This document shows positions 47,059-59,044 of a stretch of DNA of 64,000 nucleotides, piece by piece. The DNA lies in assembly GCA_001600635.1 (NCBI GenBank), contig BCKL01000006.1, positions 853,875-917,874 of the forward strand, given 5' to 3'. This DNA comes from Leucosporidium creatinivorum. Taxonomy: Eukaryota > Basidiomycota > Microbotryomycetes > Leucosporidiales > Leucosporidiaceae. Position numbers and translations under genes: made by a program. The notes below the pieces were generated by a model, which was not told where the DNA came from, made no database searches, and worked only from the letters and a program-made list of their open reading frames with translations. The number at the start of each line of letters is the position of its first letter. Within the stretch, counting starts at the first letter, position 1.

Positions 47059-48087
47059 CTAAGCACTCCTCCCCTCCCTGACCCTCTCCAACTCCTCCTT
47101 CAAGCCTTTGATCTCCATATCCTTGGCCTTGAGCTGCGCCTTGAGTTTCCTCCTATCTTTCTGCGCCGCCTCGACAGCAGCAAGCATCGCAGGGAAGGGG
47201 TCCGCATCGTCGGCGTCGGCGGGAACGAGGAAGGGGTTCGGCTCGGGCTCGAGGTCGATCTCGAGGACCTCGCGCTTGACCTTCTTCTTGTCGGGCGAGT
47301 TGTCGGGGGTGGCGAGGTATCCCTCCTTCTGACGTTTCTTGTGCTGCGAGACGGGCTTGAGCTTGACATCGTCGTCCGAGTTCCAGCCGCCGTAGGGCTC
47401 TTCCTCGTCGGAGGAAGCAGCGTTACGGTGAGCGTGGGTGCGCTTCTTGGGCGTCTGAGGAAGGTCGTCCGATCCAGATCCGAGACGATGGCTTCCTCCA
47501 GGGCGGTCGGCAGCGGCTTGAGCGGCGCGAGCGCGGATGTCGGCGGGGTCGAGAGGCTGCTCGTACTCGGGGCCGAGCCTGTGGATGAGTGCGAGGGTCA
47601 GCCTGCAGCTCGAAGCGGCGGGTCATCGCACAGTCCGACTCACTTGTACTGCTTCTTGATCTTCTCGACCTTGTCGTCCCACACAAAGAGGTCGCACTTG
47701 TCTTCATCGGCTCGGTTCTCGCATTTCCAGAACTCCTTGCCTTGGTTCGGTCCTATGTGGGTCCTATGTAAGTGGAGAGACGATGACAGAAGTCGTAGAA
47801 GAGCAACGCACCCTCCTTGCTCACCGCTGGAGAGCGTCGGACGAGGCGAAGGGTACAGTGAGTTGTGGGAGACGTACTGTAGAGGAGCATGACCACTTAC
47901 TGAGCTGGATGGCGGGCTCGGGAGGCGTACACCTGCACCATGGCTCTGCAGAGCGAGAAAGCGCGTCAGCTGCGAGCACCGAGCGCTGAGGGTGACCAGG
48001 CTACAGCTTACGGCCCTCGTCGTCGAACCAGATACCCCCGTAGCGTCTGATACTAGTGCCAGCATCCTCTCGATAGATGGGCGCCAT
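47059..48087 (-). CDS. Small GRF zinc-finger protein with C-terminal coiled coil
   Basis: Exon 1 from ATG 48087 gives MAPIYREDAGTSIRRYGGIW then FDDEG. Exon 2 gives PWCRCTPPEPAIQL. After an intron of about 170 nt come PNQGKEFWKCENR and DKCDLFVWDDK. Together they form a GRF-type zinc finger (Cys-x-Cys, then PNxGxxFxxC, then Cys-x-x-Phe-x-Trp), a single-strand nucleic-acid binding module also found in TOP3A, NEIL3 and APE2. The last exon is charged, with TPKKRTHAH and KKKVKREVLEIDLEPEPNPF, and ends in a Lys/Glu coiled coil (RRKLKAQLKAKDMEIKGLKE). There is no catalytic domain. It may be a DNA-repair or chromatin accessory protein. The exact acceptor before PNQGKEF is uncertain. Confidence 0.75.
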
Positions 48088-48461
48088 CCTGGTGCGAGAC
48101 GAGTCCGGAGCAAGACGAAGTAGAAGCGAGAGAAGCGATTCGAGCTGCCTGCGCTCCTTAAGCTCGAGCTCGTCGGAGCAGGGACAGTCCGGGAGTGTTC
48201 CGGAGAGCTGTTCGGGTCTGCTCCAGCTCTCCGGCGCTCTGTAGGGCTGTTCCCGGTGACTCCCTTTCCAGCCTTCGCAGGGGTCCAGAGCCGAGCACTT
48301 CTGTCGGCTGTGTAGAGCTGCAGAGATATGTATGAGGGCTCTAGAGGGATACAGAGCACCTTCACGGGCTGCTACTGCCATTCGCTGCACCCACTGCTCC
48401 GCGATAGTCAGCTCGAAACTCACTTCGCGCTCCTTGTCCTCTTCCACTTCTCACCTCGGCC
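48088..48461. promoter_or_regulatory. Divergent promoter region
   Basis: 374 bp between the divergent start codons of the GRF-finger gene and SRF1. No site could be named. Confidence 0.4.
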
Positions 48462-50125
48462 ATGTCCACACGATCAGCGACGACGGCGAGCAGCGAGGGG
48501 CGGACAAGTCGACAGGGATCATCAAAGCATAAGCGAGTAGTCACTACACCTTGTAAGTTTGCTACAGCACCGCTGCTCGTCGCTCAACTAGCAGTGCGCT
48601 GACCGCTCTTCTCAATCAGCGTGGGCTCGCCAGCTACCGCCAGACGACTTTGACGACGAGGGAGAGGACTACGTTTTTGCTTCGCAGACCTCTGCTGTAC
48701 CGCCACGGAGGGCGTCGAACCCGCTGAGGCGCTCGCTGTCATCCATCGTCCGCGACCCAGCCAAGGCCAAACAGCCCGCCTCGGGGATCTCTACACCACC
48801 AACCTCGGCGACACCACTACGAGCGGACAACGAGCATGATGGAGAGCAGTTGGAGGATACGCTGGACGACGGCACGACGCCCATGGCGCCAGTACACTCG
48901 GCCAACGATCTGCGGCGAGGGACTTTGGGAGCGGATCGCTGGTGGACCTTCACGCTGCCGTCCAAGTACCTCGACAAGGTGCACGACTATGTTACAGGGG
49001 AGGACCATCATGGCCTGGAATCGCCGACGCATGAGAAGGGCAAGGAGAGGGATTCGCGGGAGGAGAGCGCCGATGATGACGGACGGAGATCGGTCAAGGA
49101 GGAGAGGAGGAGGAGCAAGCATGACCGGATCAAGAGCTTGGACCTGGAAAAGCAGGAGTACCATCGCAACATGTCGATGAGCATGGGCACGAGGCTCGCG
49201 CCGCCGAACGTCTTCTCTATCAACCAGACTCAGGTGCGTCCCCGGAGCCTCTACCTCGGCGTTGGAGATGCTGACCGACTTCGAAACTACAGACTCCCGG
49301 ATGGTCGTCTCCTTGGACTCCCTTCCACCGCGACGGCGAAGGACCGAATCAGGACCCCTTCACCATCGCCCAAGCCGTTGCTCAGCAGCAGCAATCCAAA
49401 ACGACTCGCTTCGAGACCTTCATCCTTCGCAACCCCTTCACCCCGCTCCTCTTCCGCTCCATCAACGTGATCGTCGTCTCGTGCGCCCTCGGCCTCGCCG
49501 CCCATGTTCGCCTGCAGGAGCAGCGAGCAAAGGTCATTGGAGTCATCGGTAGCTCGACGCTCTTCATTATCTGCGTGGCGCCCATCGCCATTTCGCACAT
49601 CTTCATTACGCTCTACGTGAGGCTTGCGACCCTTTCCGAGCTTGCTGAGCCAGGCTGACTCGTAGTTCGGCTCGCAGATCGAGTACTTTGGTCCTCCCAT
49701 CGGAATCTGGTCGATTCGGACCAAGGTGAGCTTCTGTCACCTACAGCGACGCCTTCTGTCGTGTTTCTTGGCCCTCACCTGTTGTGGCCGCGCCCCGAGA
49801 ACACCTCGCTGACCCTCTGTCCCGACGACAGATGTTCCATACCCTCACCGAGCTCATCTTCATCTGCCTCTGGTCCTCAATCCTCTCGCTGGCGATGGAC
49901 GACCTCTTCACCTCCTCGCTCGAATGCACACCCTTCACCCCTTACGCTCGCTACAACATCTCGCCTGCCAACGTCGGGTCCTCGGCCGTGGAGGGCACCC
50001 TCGCCGACTCGATTTGCGGTCAGCAAGTTGCGCAAGTCGTCTTTGTCTTCCTCTCCGTCGTCACCTACGCCGCAATCTTGATCGTGTCGCTGTTCCGCAT
50101 CTTCGCCAAGGTCAGCAGGAAGTGA
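48462..50125 (+). CDS. SRF1: Regulator of phospholipase D, Srf1 family
   Basis: Five exons from ATG 48462 (MSTRSATTASSEGRTSRQGS). The cytosolic N-terminal half is charged and Ser-rich, with DRWWTFTLPSKYLDKVHDYV as its best-conserved block. The C-terminal half has four or more membrane spans: INVIVVSCALGLAAHVRL, VIGVIGSSTLFIICVAPIAI, MFHTLTELIFICLWSSILSL and VVFVFLSVVTYAAILIVSLF. Between them lie RFETFILRNPFTPLLFRSIN and YFGPPIGIWSIRTK, typical of Srf1. Yeast Srf1 binds phospholipase D Spo14 and guards lipid homeostasis. The stop follows FAKVSRK. Confidence 0.82.
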
Positions 50126-51556
50126 TGAGGTGGGTTCTCGGGTTTCGCTCTTCACGCTCTCTCTCCGACTCGGTGGCTGATCCGACTTACACACTTACCG
50201 ATCCAGAACATCTCTCCTGATACCCCTACACTTACGCCCCCGGCTCCTTTATACCCCGCGGCTACGCCCTCTCTGCCTCCCGCCGAGCTAGCCTCCTTCG
50301 ACTCCCACTTCGCAACCCGCCGTTTCCTGTTCTCCCTTTTGCCCTTCATACTGCACCATACACAATCGCAAGCGTACATATCTCGTCTTCCTTTCTTGTA
50401 CATCGCTGCAATACCGCCTTGTGCAACTACCGCAGCGGGAGTTTGGCGAGCGCCGAGATTGGACGTGGAGGGCGAGCTGCTGCTGCTGGGCACGGGAGAA
50501 CTGAGCGGTCGACCCGTGCTTCAACCGAGTCTTCATCTGAACAAAGCTACAGCGAGCCGCTTTCACCCGCCTTGCATCGTCGCCAGCCTCCTCCACCCAA
50601 GCGCGCCAGCAGCTGGAGCTGGACTCCGATCAGTCTCGGCCGTGGGGGCTGACTCGTTTTGCGGTCGGGTCGTGGAATGGTGGTGAGCGCTGATCTTCCG
50701 AGGTTCTGGTCTTGGAGCGCTGGTGGGGGGATCTCCCGTCGACCGAGGGAGACAGCGCCGAGAGCGGGATGTTGGTTGAGTGAAGGCGAGAAGCAGCTTG
50801 AGTTGGTTGCTCAGTGCTAATGTAGAGTGAGACTGCTATGTATTTACACACCGTCCTGTCGACCTCCTCCCCGCGATGCCATGACAGCAGGCAGCGAACA
50901 GAACTTCGGCGCTGGCCAAGTTCGATGATTTGCGGATCTGCCTTACGGCGGATCGAGGTAAGTATGCCACTGACCGAATGAGGACGCCAAGCGCCACCAG
51001 ACGCCCTGGGTTCCGCGCCACCCGAGCCGGTATGTCCGCCGAGGTCTTGCTGGCGCGAAACGAGCCCGCCGAAGGCGAGCAGTGAGCGCCGAGGGAGAGG
51101 GAGGAGGAGCGGGAGCTGCCTGCACCTCTCTCTCAGCTCGGCCGACATGAATGGAACAGATATAGAGGCACTGGAGAGCCCCATCTCCAGGCGGCCGGGG
51201 CCGAGCTTGCCCCAATCTTGCTCTCCATCAACCTCGGCTGGGGCCAAGCTGGCATCGATTGAGGGGTAGCGAGTGGGAGGGGAGGGCTGTTTGTGTTGGC
51301 TGAACGTCTGTAGCGATATAAGGACTACATCAGAGCTCTTGCAGATAGTCTCTCAGCAAGCAAATCATCAGCTACAGCGCGAAGAACGAACTTCATCGGA
51401 GCTAGGAGGCGCTCGATTCGATTGAACTTGGCCGTGGATTCTCTTGCTCCCCTTGCCCTCCTGCCTCGTTGTTCCCGTTTCGCTCGTTTCTGTCGTTTCT
51501 CTTCGCGGGCCGTACTCGACTACAGCCGACTGCTCGTCTCTTCTTTCTTCCCCAAG
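50126..51556. other. 1.4 kb spacer with no confident gene
   Basis: It contains the SRF1 3' UTR and the glycogenin promoter. A minus-strand frame at about 50630-51247 is open but begins without ATG and shows no motif; the overlapping frame at 50943-51215 is also unrecognised. Neither is called as a gene. Confidence 0.4.
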
Positions 51557-51631
51557 GTAAGCCAGCGCTGACTCTGCCTCGCTTGCGCTTTCCCCCACGA
51601 CTCACTCCCGTTTTCGCTTCCCCACGAGCAG
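51557..51631 (+). other. Probable 5' UTR intron of the glycogenin gene
   Basis: A 75-nt stretch with a GTAAGC donor, a GCTGAC branch element and a GAGCAG acceptor, inside a CT-rich leader upstream of ATG 51753. No start codon precedes it in frame. Confidence 0.55.
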
Positions 51632-51752
51632 GCTTCTCGGTTACAGCACCTCGTTACCTCGATCTCTCGGATACCCTCGTACAGCACCTCCTTCGCCTGC
51701 CCCTCTAGATTCCCTCACAGCAACTTCCCTTTCCGCCCCCCCGCGCCTCCCC

Positions 51753-54179
51753 ATGGCCGCCTCAACAACAGGCCGTCGAGCCTTCGTTACGCTCCTCACC
51801 AGCGACTCTTACCTCGCCGGGGCTCTCACCTGCGTCAACTCGCTTTTGGACGTCGAAGGTGCTGCCTCGCAAGGCTTTGACACCGTCTGCCTCGTCACGC
51901 CAGCCACGGTCGGTCAGGCTTCCATCAAGGCGCTGCAGAAGACGTTTGATGCTGTAGTGGGAGTAGCAGAGATTACTACCGAAAGTTGGAAGGAGTTGGA
52001 TCTGCTAGGTGAGTCTTTCGAACGCTGTAGCCCGGCAGCTCGGTGGAGAACCGCCGACCGGAATGCGGGCGGGCTTGATCGACTTGGGCTTGCCTCTGAC
52101 GATGTCCTTTGCTCCGCTACACAGGCCGAAAGGACCTCGCCGCCTCGCTCACCAAGCTACACCTCTTCCGCCTCACCCAATACTCCAAGGTCATCTTCCT
52201 CGACGCCGACACGCTCGTCCTGCGGCCCCTCTCGCCCTTGTTCGACCTTCCCCAGCCTTTCTCCGCTGCTCCCGATAGTGGATGGCCAGATGCCTTCAAC
52301 TCGGGCGTCATGGTCGCTACTCCTAGTGAACAGACGTTCAAGGAGCTCATCGACATGATGGCGGATCGCGGAACCTGGGACGGAGGAGATCAAGGGTTGC
52401 TCAACGATTACTACTCTAACGAGTGGCATCGTCTGAGCTTCACCTACAACGTCACCCCGTCCGCTTACTACACGTGCGGGTTTCGCTTTACGAGACAGAG
52501 CGCTTGGCTGACCTTCATACTCGAACAGCTACGCTCCCGCCTACCGAAGGCATGGTAGCGACGTCGCCGTCCTGCACTTTATCGGCAAGGACAAGCCATG
52601 GAAGCGAGGTCAACGAGCAGTCTACGTTCCCGACGTTGCCGTGACCGACTACTACGGCCTCGTCAGCCAATGGTTCGACGTCTTCGAGCGCCACTTCGGC
52701 ACCGGCCTCACGTACGATGTCGCCTCGAGGGTCATCAACCCTCCCGCCTCGTTCAAGTCTACCTACGTCGACCTCGCTCCTCATACCCCCGCCGCCAAGC
52801 AGTCCACCCCCGGCCTTCCCCCCGTCGCTCCCATCACCATCGCCTCCTCTTCGAAGGGCACCGACTCTCCTCCCCATCTCACCTGGGATCCCGCCACCTC
52901 CTCCCCCCCTCGCGATCCCAGCGCTCTCCAGATGCGCATCCCCATCACCGGCAACTACGAGAACATGTGGGACGATCCCTCGAAGCGGAAGCAAAAGACT
53001 CGCTTCCAACCTCCTTCCACCTACGCCGCTCCTCCTCCCTCAACACACGACTGGTACAAGGAGGTCATGGCTAAGCAGCCGGATCCTACCGCCGTTCGAC
53101 CCGTCTTCCCATGGGAGAAGGCATTCGAGACCGACTCGGCCGAAGCGCTCAAGGCCAAGGCATCGAAGGAGGCGCAGGCGACGGCGACTCAACCTCCACC
53201 GAAACGCGACTTCCCTTCCTCCACCACCAACTCCCCTCCCAACGAGCCGACGACTTTCGCCAAGAGCTCCAACTTCACCAACGCCTGGGATGCGATTCCC
53301 GCCATCAACGCCTACGCCAAGAGTCTCGCTCGGTCGACCAAGAAGAGCGGCTCGCCACCGCTGGATTCGAGCCAGGCCGACAAGGCCAAGAAGGACGATT
53401 TGGGAGGTCGGCAGTCGAGTTTGAAGGAGCTCGTAACGGGCACGAGCGGTGTGGGATCGAAAGTGTACGAGAAGCGGAGCGATGCGAGCAGTAGGGATGG
53501 GGATGATGAGGATGACGAGACGGACACGACCGAGACGGAGGACGAAGACGAGCGGGATCGCTACAGGATTGCGTTCAAGAGGTCCGATTCGCAGTCGTCG
53601 GCGGTCGAGAAGGGCGAGTTGAGCCCTACCAACACGCGGAGTAGGAGTGGCGATCCCAGCTCGGAGGACTACTCGGGTCCTCGGCGTCAAGGAAGCAGCG
53701 GTAGCAGTAGTGGCAGCAGCGGCGGCGACTCGACTCCCAATCCCGGCGCCCCTCCCCTCAGCCCCACCAAGGCTCGCAAGGACTCGCGCTTCGTCCCCAC
53801 CTCTCCCCGTCAAGTTCAAGCCCGCCCTTCCTACCACCGCACCACCTCCTCCGAATCCAAAACCCTCCGCCTCAACACCTCCGCTCCTCTCCCCACCACC
53901 GGCGCCATCTCGCCTCGTCTCGCCGCCCAAGCGATCCGCAACTCGGCAGCCGCGAGGCTTTCCTCCTCCGGTACTGGAACGGGCAACGGTCCTCCTGTAG
54001 TGCGCGCTACGAGGGTTTTCTCACCCGAGACGGATACGACGGTCGTCAAGCAGCAAGGATTGGCCGCGCTGCAGAGGTTCGTCGAGAACTTTGAGGCTGC
54101 TACCGGGTCGGCGGCGGGTGGTTCGGGAGGTGCGGGCCCAATGGGAGGAGCGGGTTCGGCGGGCTCCTGGAGGTTCTGA
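51753..54179 (+). CDS. Glycogenin
   Basis: Three exons from ATG 51753. The GT8 glucosyltransferase domain covers the first 300 residues: RAFVTLLTSDSYLAGALTCV, DTVCLVTPATV, LTKLHLFRLTQYSKVIFLDA followed by DTLVLRPL (the DxD Mn/UDP-glucose site), DAFNSGVMVATPS, WDGGDQGLLNDYYSNEWHRL, and, after an intron, VAVLHFIGKDKPW. A Tyr pair in VTDYYGLVSQWF may include an autoglucosylation site. The C-terminal 400 residues are low complexity (Pro, Ser, Thr) with FPWEK and ITGNYENMWDDPSK blocks, the former typical of fungal glycogenins. Glycogenin primes glycogen synthesis by glucosylating itself. The C-terminus is likely to bind glycogen synthase. Confidence 0.92.
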
Positions 54180-54521
54180 TCCAGCTTTCATGAGCGAGGG
54201 AGGGAGGGAGGTGGTCATTTTCGGCTTTCGTGTTTCTAGTGCTTTTCCCCTCCCGTACACCAGAAGGGCTCCTCTAGGAGCATTTTTTTCTCTTTACACC
54301 CCTTCTCCTTCAATAATACCTACCCCTCCTCCCCCTCCGCTCTTTGGATACCCCTTTCACTTTTCGGCTTAGAGCTTCGTCTTCTCTTTCGGTCGCTGCT
54401 GCAAAACACGGCGCTTTTCAGTCGGAGCTCTGACGCTAAAAAGGGCGAAGCGAAGCGGATCAGACAGAGTCCGAGAACAACGTGATGGATTGCCTTGATA
54501 TGAGCAGCCCGAGGCAGGCGT
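54180..54521. other. Convergent 3' spacer
   Basis: 342 bp between the 3' ends of the glycogenin gene and the next minus-strand gene. T-rich patches are consistent with 3' UTRs. Confidence 0.45.
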
Positions 54522-55072
54522 CTACTTGGAAATGTCGGAGTAGAGGGCCTGCGAGAAAGAGTTCGGTGGTCAGGACTTGTGGAGAGCCAGAGCTTGGACG
54601 ACTAGACATGAACTGACCCTGAGTGCGTCCGCTCCAGCTTTGAGAGCGTTGCAAAGTGGGGACAGCATCAGCGAAATGACTCAGCAATGGTCGAAGCTTC
54701 CGCCGAGGTTTCAGATCTTGCGCTCCTCGCGACTCACCAGCGAGCTCCATAGGTTTGGCTCCGGACAAGAGAGACTGTCCATGACCATCATCCTTCCCCT
54801 GGCCTGCCTTCATTTCGGCCTCCTCCGACTCTCCGCCGAACAGATTCTGCTTGCCGAAAGCCTCTGCCTCCTCGAGCGCCGATGAGAAGACCGAGTCCTC
54901 TTCTTGGTTGGCTTGCACTGCGGTGGAAGGTCAGGGAGGTCACAGTCAGTCTGAGGCGTAGTTGAAGTCGGAGCCAAGCCATCAGGGGCTGTAGAAGAGT
55001 AGAGGGGAGCCTACGGCCGCTCGACGAAACGTGGATCTTGTCGCTGCTGTTCCCTGCTGGCTGTTGGTTCAT
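54522..55072 (-). CDS. Small protein related to its DUF7721-type neighbour
   Basis: From ATG 55072, exon 1 gives MNQQPAGNSSDKIHVSSSGR. A later exon gives QANQEEDSVFSSALEEAEAF then GKQNLFGGESEEAE and a Gly/Ser-rich stretch. The last exon probably gives ALYSDISK and a stop at 54522. The DSVFSSAL segment echoes DSSLFSSALSFL in the next gene, and the general layout is alike but shorter. Internal splicing around 54540-54770 is not certain. The similarity suggests an old tandem duplication. The function is unknown. Confidence 0.5.
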
Positions 55073-55575
55073 CTTTGAGAGAAGAGGAAGGGAGGCGAGA
55101 GAGGACTTTTAAGCTAGAGATAGAGATCGGCGCTCGGTGGGTCGTCCACGAAGCTTCGACTCGAAGTGGAAGGCTCATGGAGCTCGAGGACGCGATATGC
55201 TTATCTCTAGTTGATATCCAGCTGCTCGACAGCCGTCAAGCTCAAGTCGATTGCGAGGTGGAGTCGTCGTGGGAGGAGCTCGGCGGCCTCATTCAGGTGG
55301 TGATCATCTCCGAGCTCTCAGCTTCCCGCGTCCTCCTCGTCATTCAGTGTTCAGTGGATGCACAGGTGTCCTTCGAGATCCCTCTCGTGCAGTCACTCGA
55401 TCAGGTGGAAGGAGGGGCCGCTTGGACGAACAAGAAGGCGTGTCGAGCTCGGCGCCCCCCGCCCAGCCGAGTTCGGCGCAAGTCGTGCAAGCTCAAGTCT
55501 GCTGCTCGTCACTCGACGTAGGCCTCGGTATCAAGCACTGCGTTTCTTATTGTCGTTATCCGGCCACCTCGCGCC

Positions 55576-56607
55576 CTACATGAACTGCTTAGCCATGCCC
55601 AAGAGCTGGCTCATCCCACCGCTCGAAGCTCCTCCCTCACTTCCAGCTCCCATCATTCCGCTCACTTGTTGTTTGAGCAAGAGCTTCATCATGGCTTGTC
55701 CCGCACCGTTGACGACATCCTGCTTGTTGCCGTCGGCGGCGCCGCCAGACTTGTCGAAGAGCTTGGCCGCTTCGGCCATGGCTGTGGGAGAGGGCCGAGG
55801 TCAACGGGAGGCAGAAGGGTGATGAAGGGTTAGGGAGCGCACCCATCGAGATGAGCTTGGTCTGGAAACCTCCGCCCGACGAGGAGGAGCTCTGCTGGTT
55901 GTTGCCCGAGGTGAACGACTGGCGAGATGGCAGGGAGGGAGGTCAGTACTGGCGAGGGGGTGGTAGAAGCTCTTGAGCTATGAGACGAACCTTGAGAGCC
56001 TGCATGGCGGCTGATCAGGCGGCAGCGAAGTAGAAGAGACGGTCAGCTCAGCCCTCCAACCCCAAGTCCAAGACCGTCGCCGAGCTCGGGCCTCGCTCAT
56101 CTTAGAACTCACCAGCAGCACCAAGGCTCTTGGATCCAAGCGAGGAAGCATCTCCCTGACCGTATGCCTTCTCATGGGCCTGCTGAATTCCCTGCTCATC
56201 GAGCTCCTCGCCGTCGTTGCCTTGGTTCTGAAGGAAGCTGAGAGCGGAGGAGAAGAGCGAAGAGTCCTGGCCGGATGAGTTAGCGGCGTGCTGAGCGGCT
56301 TCGTTGTGGTCGATGTTGACTGTGGTAGGAAGAGATGGGTTAGCTGCAGCTTCTTGAGGCCGGGCGCCGCAGACGCGCTACGTCAGTGAGCAGCTTCGCT
56401 CTTCGTCTGCAGGGTATCAGAGGAGCTGGGAGCTCAGGAGGAAGACCACTCACGTCCACCTTGAGGAGGCCTGTTGTTGTCGCTGCTGTTGAGCTCAGCC
56501 GAGCCTTGCACGCCGTACGGCTGCGACTGGTCCTGGCCTTGGTGTCCGCTCTGCGAAGATTGGTAGGCCGAGTAGCCCTGCTTAGCGAGGTTCATAAATC
56601 CGTCCAT
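55576..56607 (-). CDS. DUF7721-type ('beta-flanking') fungal protein
   Basis: About six short exons from ATG 56607: MDGFMNLAKQGYSAYQSSQS; VNIDHNEAAQHAANSSGQDS then LFSSALSFLQNQ; DEQGIQQAHEKAYGQGDASS; AMQALKSFTSGNNQQSSSSG; and GMAEAAKLFDKSGG, ending KLLLKQQVSGMMGAG and LLGMAKQFM. Low-complexity Gln/Ser/Gly parts alternate with small helical segments. I recall this layout from fungal proteins annotated DUF7721 or beta-flanking protein, which have no known function. It is soluble, with no signal peptide. It is divergent from CSN2, with 175 bp between the start codons, so the two may share a promoter. Confidence 0.68.
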
Positions 56608-56782
56608 CGTGTGTCGAGAGTGAAGAAGTCGAGTGAAATGTAGGAGAGAGAAGGGCGCGACCAATCTCGGTTCGCTCTTGCCTCCGCCCCATACGCGCAG
56701 CTCGCTTCCACGACACCATGTGAGTCGGCCTGTAGCTCATCAGGGTAGCGCTCTGAGCTGACACCTCCCACTGCTCTGTAGC

Positions 56783-59044
56783 ATGTCCGACGACGGTGAC
56801 TTCGTGAGTAGCTCCTCATCAGCTCGAGAGGACACGCCGCTGACGACTCCCCCCGCATCTTTCGCGAGCAGGACATGCAGGATGAGGAGGTGAGTATCTC
56901 ACTAGAGCTTTCTGAGCTCAAAGCAGAAAGGCAGAAGTGCTACAGCGGAACAGAGCTGATCGCGCGCTCGTCTCTCCCCCTCCACTTCTCTCGCGCTCGC
57001 TCTGCTCATGTACAGGACTACGGATTCGAGTACGACGAGGACAGCGGAGAGGAAGGAGAGGTCGACGTCGAGAACCAGTACTACACGGCCAAATGTGAGT
57101 CCGAAGCAGCTCAGCGAGCGAGGCGACGTGAGCTGAACCTTGACATCTACAGCCCAACGCGACGAGCCGGACGTTGCGCTCGCCTCGTTCCAGAAGATTG
57201 TCGACAACGAAGCTGCTGCCGGCGAGCAGGGCGAGTTTGGCTTCAAGGCGCTCAAGCAAATGACCAAGCTCACCTTCCGCAACGGCCGCTACGACGAGGC
57301 GCTCAAGCACTACAAGACGTTGCTCACCTACACCAAGAAGGGCGTCACCCGCAACGTGGCCGAGAAGAGCATCAACGGTATCCTCGATTATGTTAGCGCC
57401 GAGAGCAAGCTCGAGACGGGGAGGATGCAGGAGTTCTACGAGGTTACCATGACGGCGCTCGAGGAGGCCAAGAACGAGGTGAGTCGTATGTAACTAAGAG
57501 ATGGAGCCGAGCTGATCCCCGGCACCCTATAGCGACTGAGCACCAAGACCAACCTCAAGCTTGCGAAGCTCTGGCTCGACCGCCATGAATACCCTCGTCT
57601 CATCAAGGTCAGTCTACCTCTTACAACCAAAAGACTGAAAGCTGATCCCTCTCGTCCAGATCATCAAAGAGCTCCACGCCTCTTGCGCACCGACCGACGA
57701 CGGTGCCGACGTCGACAGCTCCAAGGGCACCTTGCAACTCGAGGTCTACGCCCTCGAGATTCAGATGTACGGCGAGACCAAGAACAACAAGAAGCTGAGG
57801 GTACGCTTACTGTACTCGTACGCCTGAGACCAAGCTGACCCTCTTCGTCCTGCAGGAGATCTACGAGAAGAGTCTGCGAGTCCGCTCGGCCATCCCTCAT
57901 CCTAGGATCCAGGGCATCATTCGCGAGTGCGGAGGCAAGATGTACATGTCCGAGAGTGAGTCCATAGTCTTCCGACTCGAGAGCACAGCTGACTCGTCTC
58001 GTACGAGCAGAGGATTGGGCCAAGGCGCAGATCGACTTCTTCGAATCCTTTAAAAGCTACGACGAAGCGGGATCGCCTCAGCGTATCCAGGTCTTGAAGT
58101 ACCTCGTCCTCGCTCACATGCTGATGGATAGCACCATCAACCCCTTCGACTCGAACGAGACCAAGCCGTGAGTCGTCCGTTCGAGCTCTCCGTTGCGCCG
58201 AGGCTGACCTCGCTCCCCACTCGCAGCTACAAGAACGACAAGGAGATCGTCGCCATGACCAACCTCGTCTCGGCTTACCAGCGTCGCGATGTGCACGAGG
58301 CAGAGAAGATTTTGAAGGGTTCGTCGGCCTCTCAGCGCCTTCCCCGAGCCTCGCTGATCCCGAGCCCTCTCGCAACAGACAACCAGGCGACCATCATGGA
58401 TGACCCCTTCATCCGCTTCTACATCGACGACGTCCTTCGCAGTCTTCGTACGCAGTGGATCCTCGAGATCATCAAGCCCTACACTCGCATCGAGATTGAC
58501 TACCTGGCAAGGGTGAGCCGAGCCCTCCCTCACCGTGTCAGAGACCGCCGCTGACCCGCTTCAACACCTACAGCAACTCGGCATCTCTTCCGATGAGATT
58601 GAAGAGATTCTCGTCTCCCTCATCCTCGACGACAAGATCCAAGGGCGCATCGACCAAGTCTCTCGCCGACTGGACCTCGACCGCCAGTTCGTCCTTCTCT
58701 TTCCTCCTCCACTCCCCTCCCCCTACTGACTTCTTTTTTTTGAAACTTACAGCAAAGCCCTCGAAACCAAGCGCTACGCCGCCCTGGACAAATGGACCAC
58801 CCAACTCACCTCCCTACAGTCGACCATGCTCGGCAAGTCGTCGAACGCTGGAGCGCCGGAACGTTCGGCCGGGATGGGCATGGGCATGGGCATGGGAGGC
58901 GGCATGGGAGGGATGGGAAGTAGCTTTGGGGGATTGGGGAGCTCGATGATGAGTGGTGCTGGAGGGCTTATGAGCGGGTTGATGAGCGCTGCTGGAGGCG
59001 GTGGGTGGGGAGGAGCGAGTGGGAGTGGGGATGTTTGGGCTTGA
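56783..59044 (+). CDS. CSN2: COP9 signalosome subunit 2
   Basis: About eleven exons from ATG 56783. The first two are tiny: MSDDGDF (21 nt) and DMQDEE (18 nt). Next comes [20 protein letters not shown] then YYTAK, the hallmark acidic N-terminus of CSN2/Rpn6-type proteins. The TPR/PCI solenoid follows: [112 protein letters not shown]. The PCI winged helix is [20 protein letters not shown] then [20 protein letters not shown]. The complex removes Nedd8 from cullins in the nucleus. The last 60 residues form a Gly/Met-rich tail not usual for CSN2. Confidence 0.94.

Noticed and set aside
50630-51247. Minus-strand frame of 205 codons upstream of the glycogenin gene
   Set aside because: It begins at a non-ATG codon, crosses a likely promoter, shows no motif, and its splice signals give no better frame.
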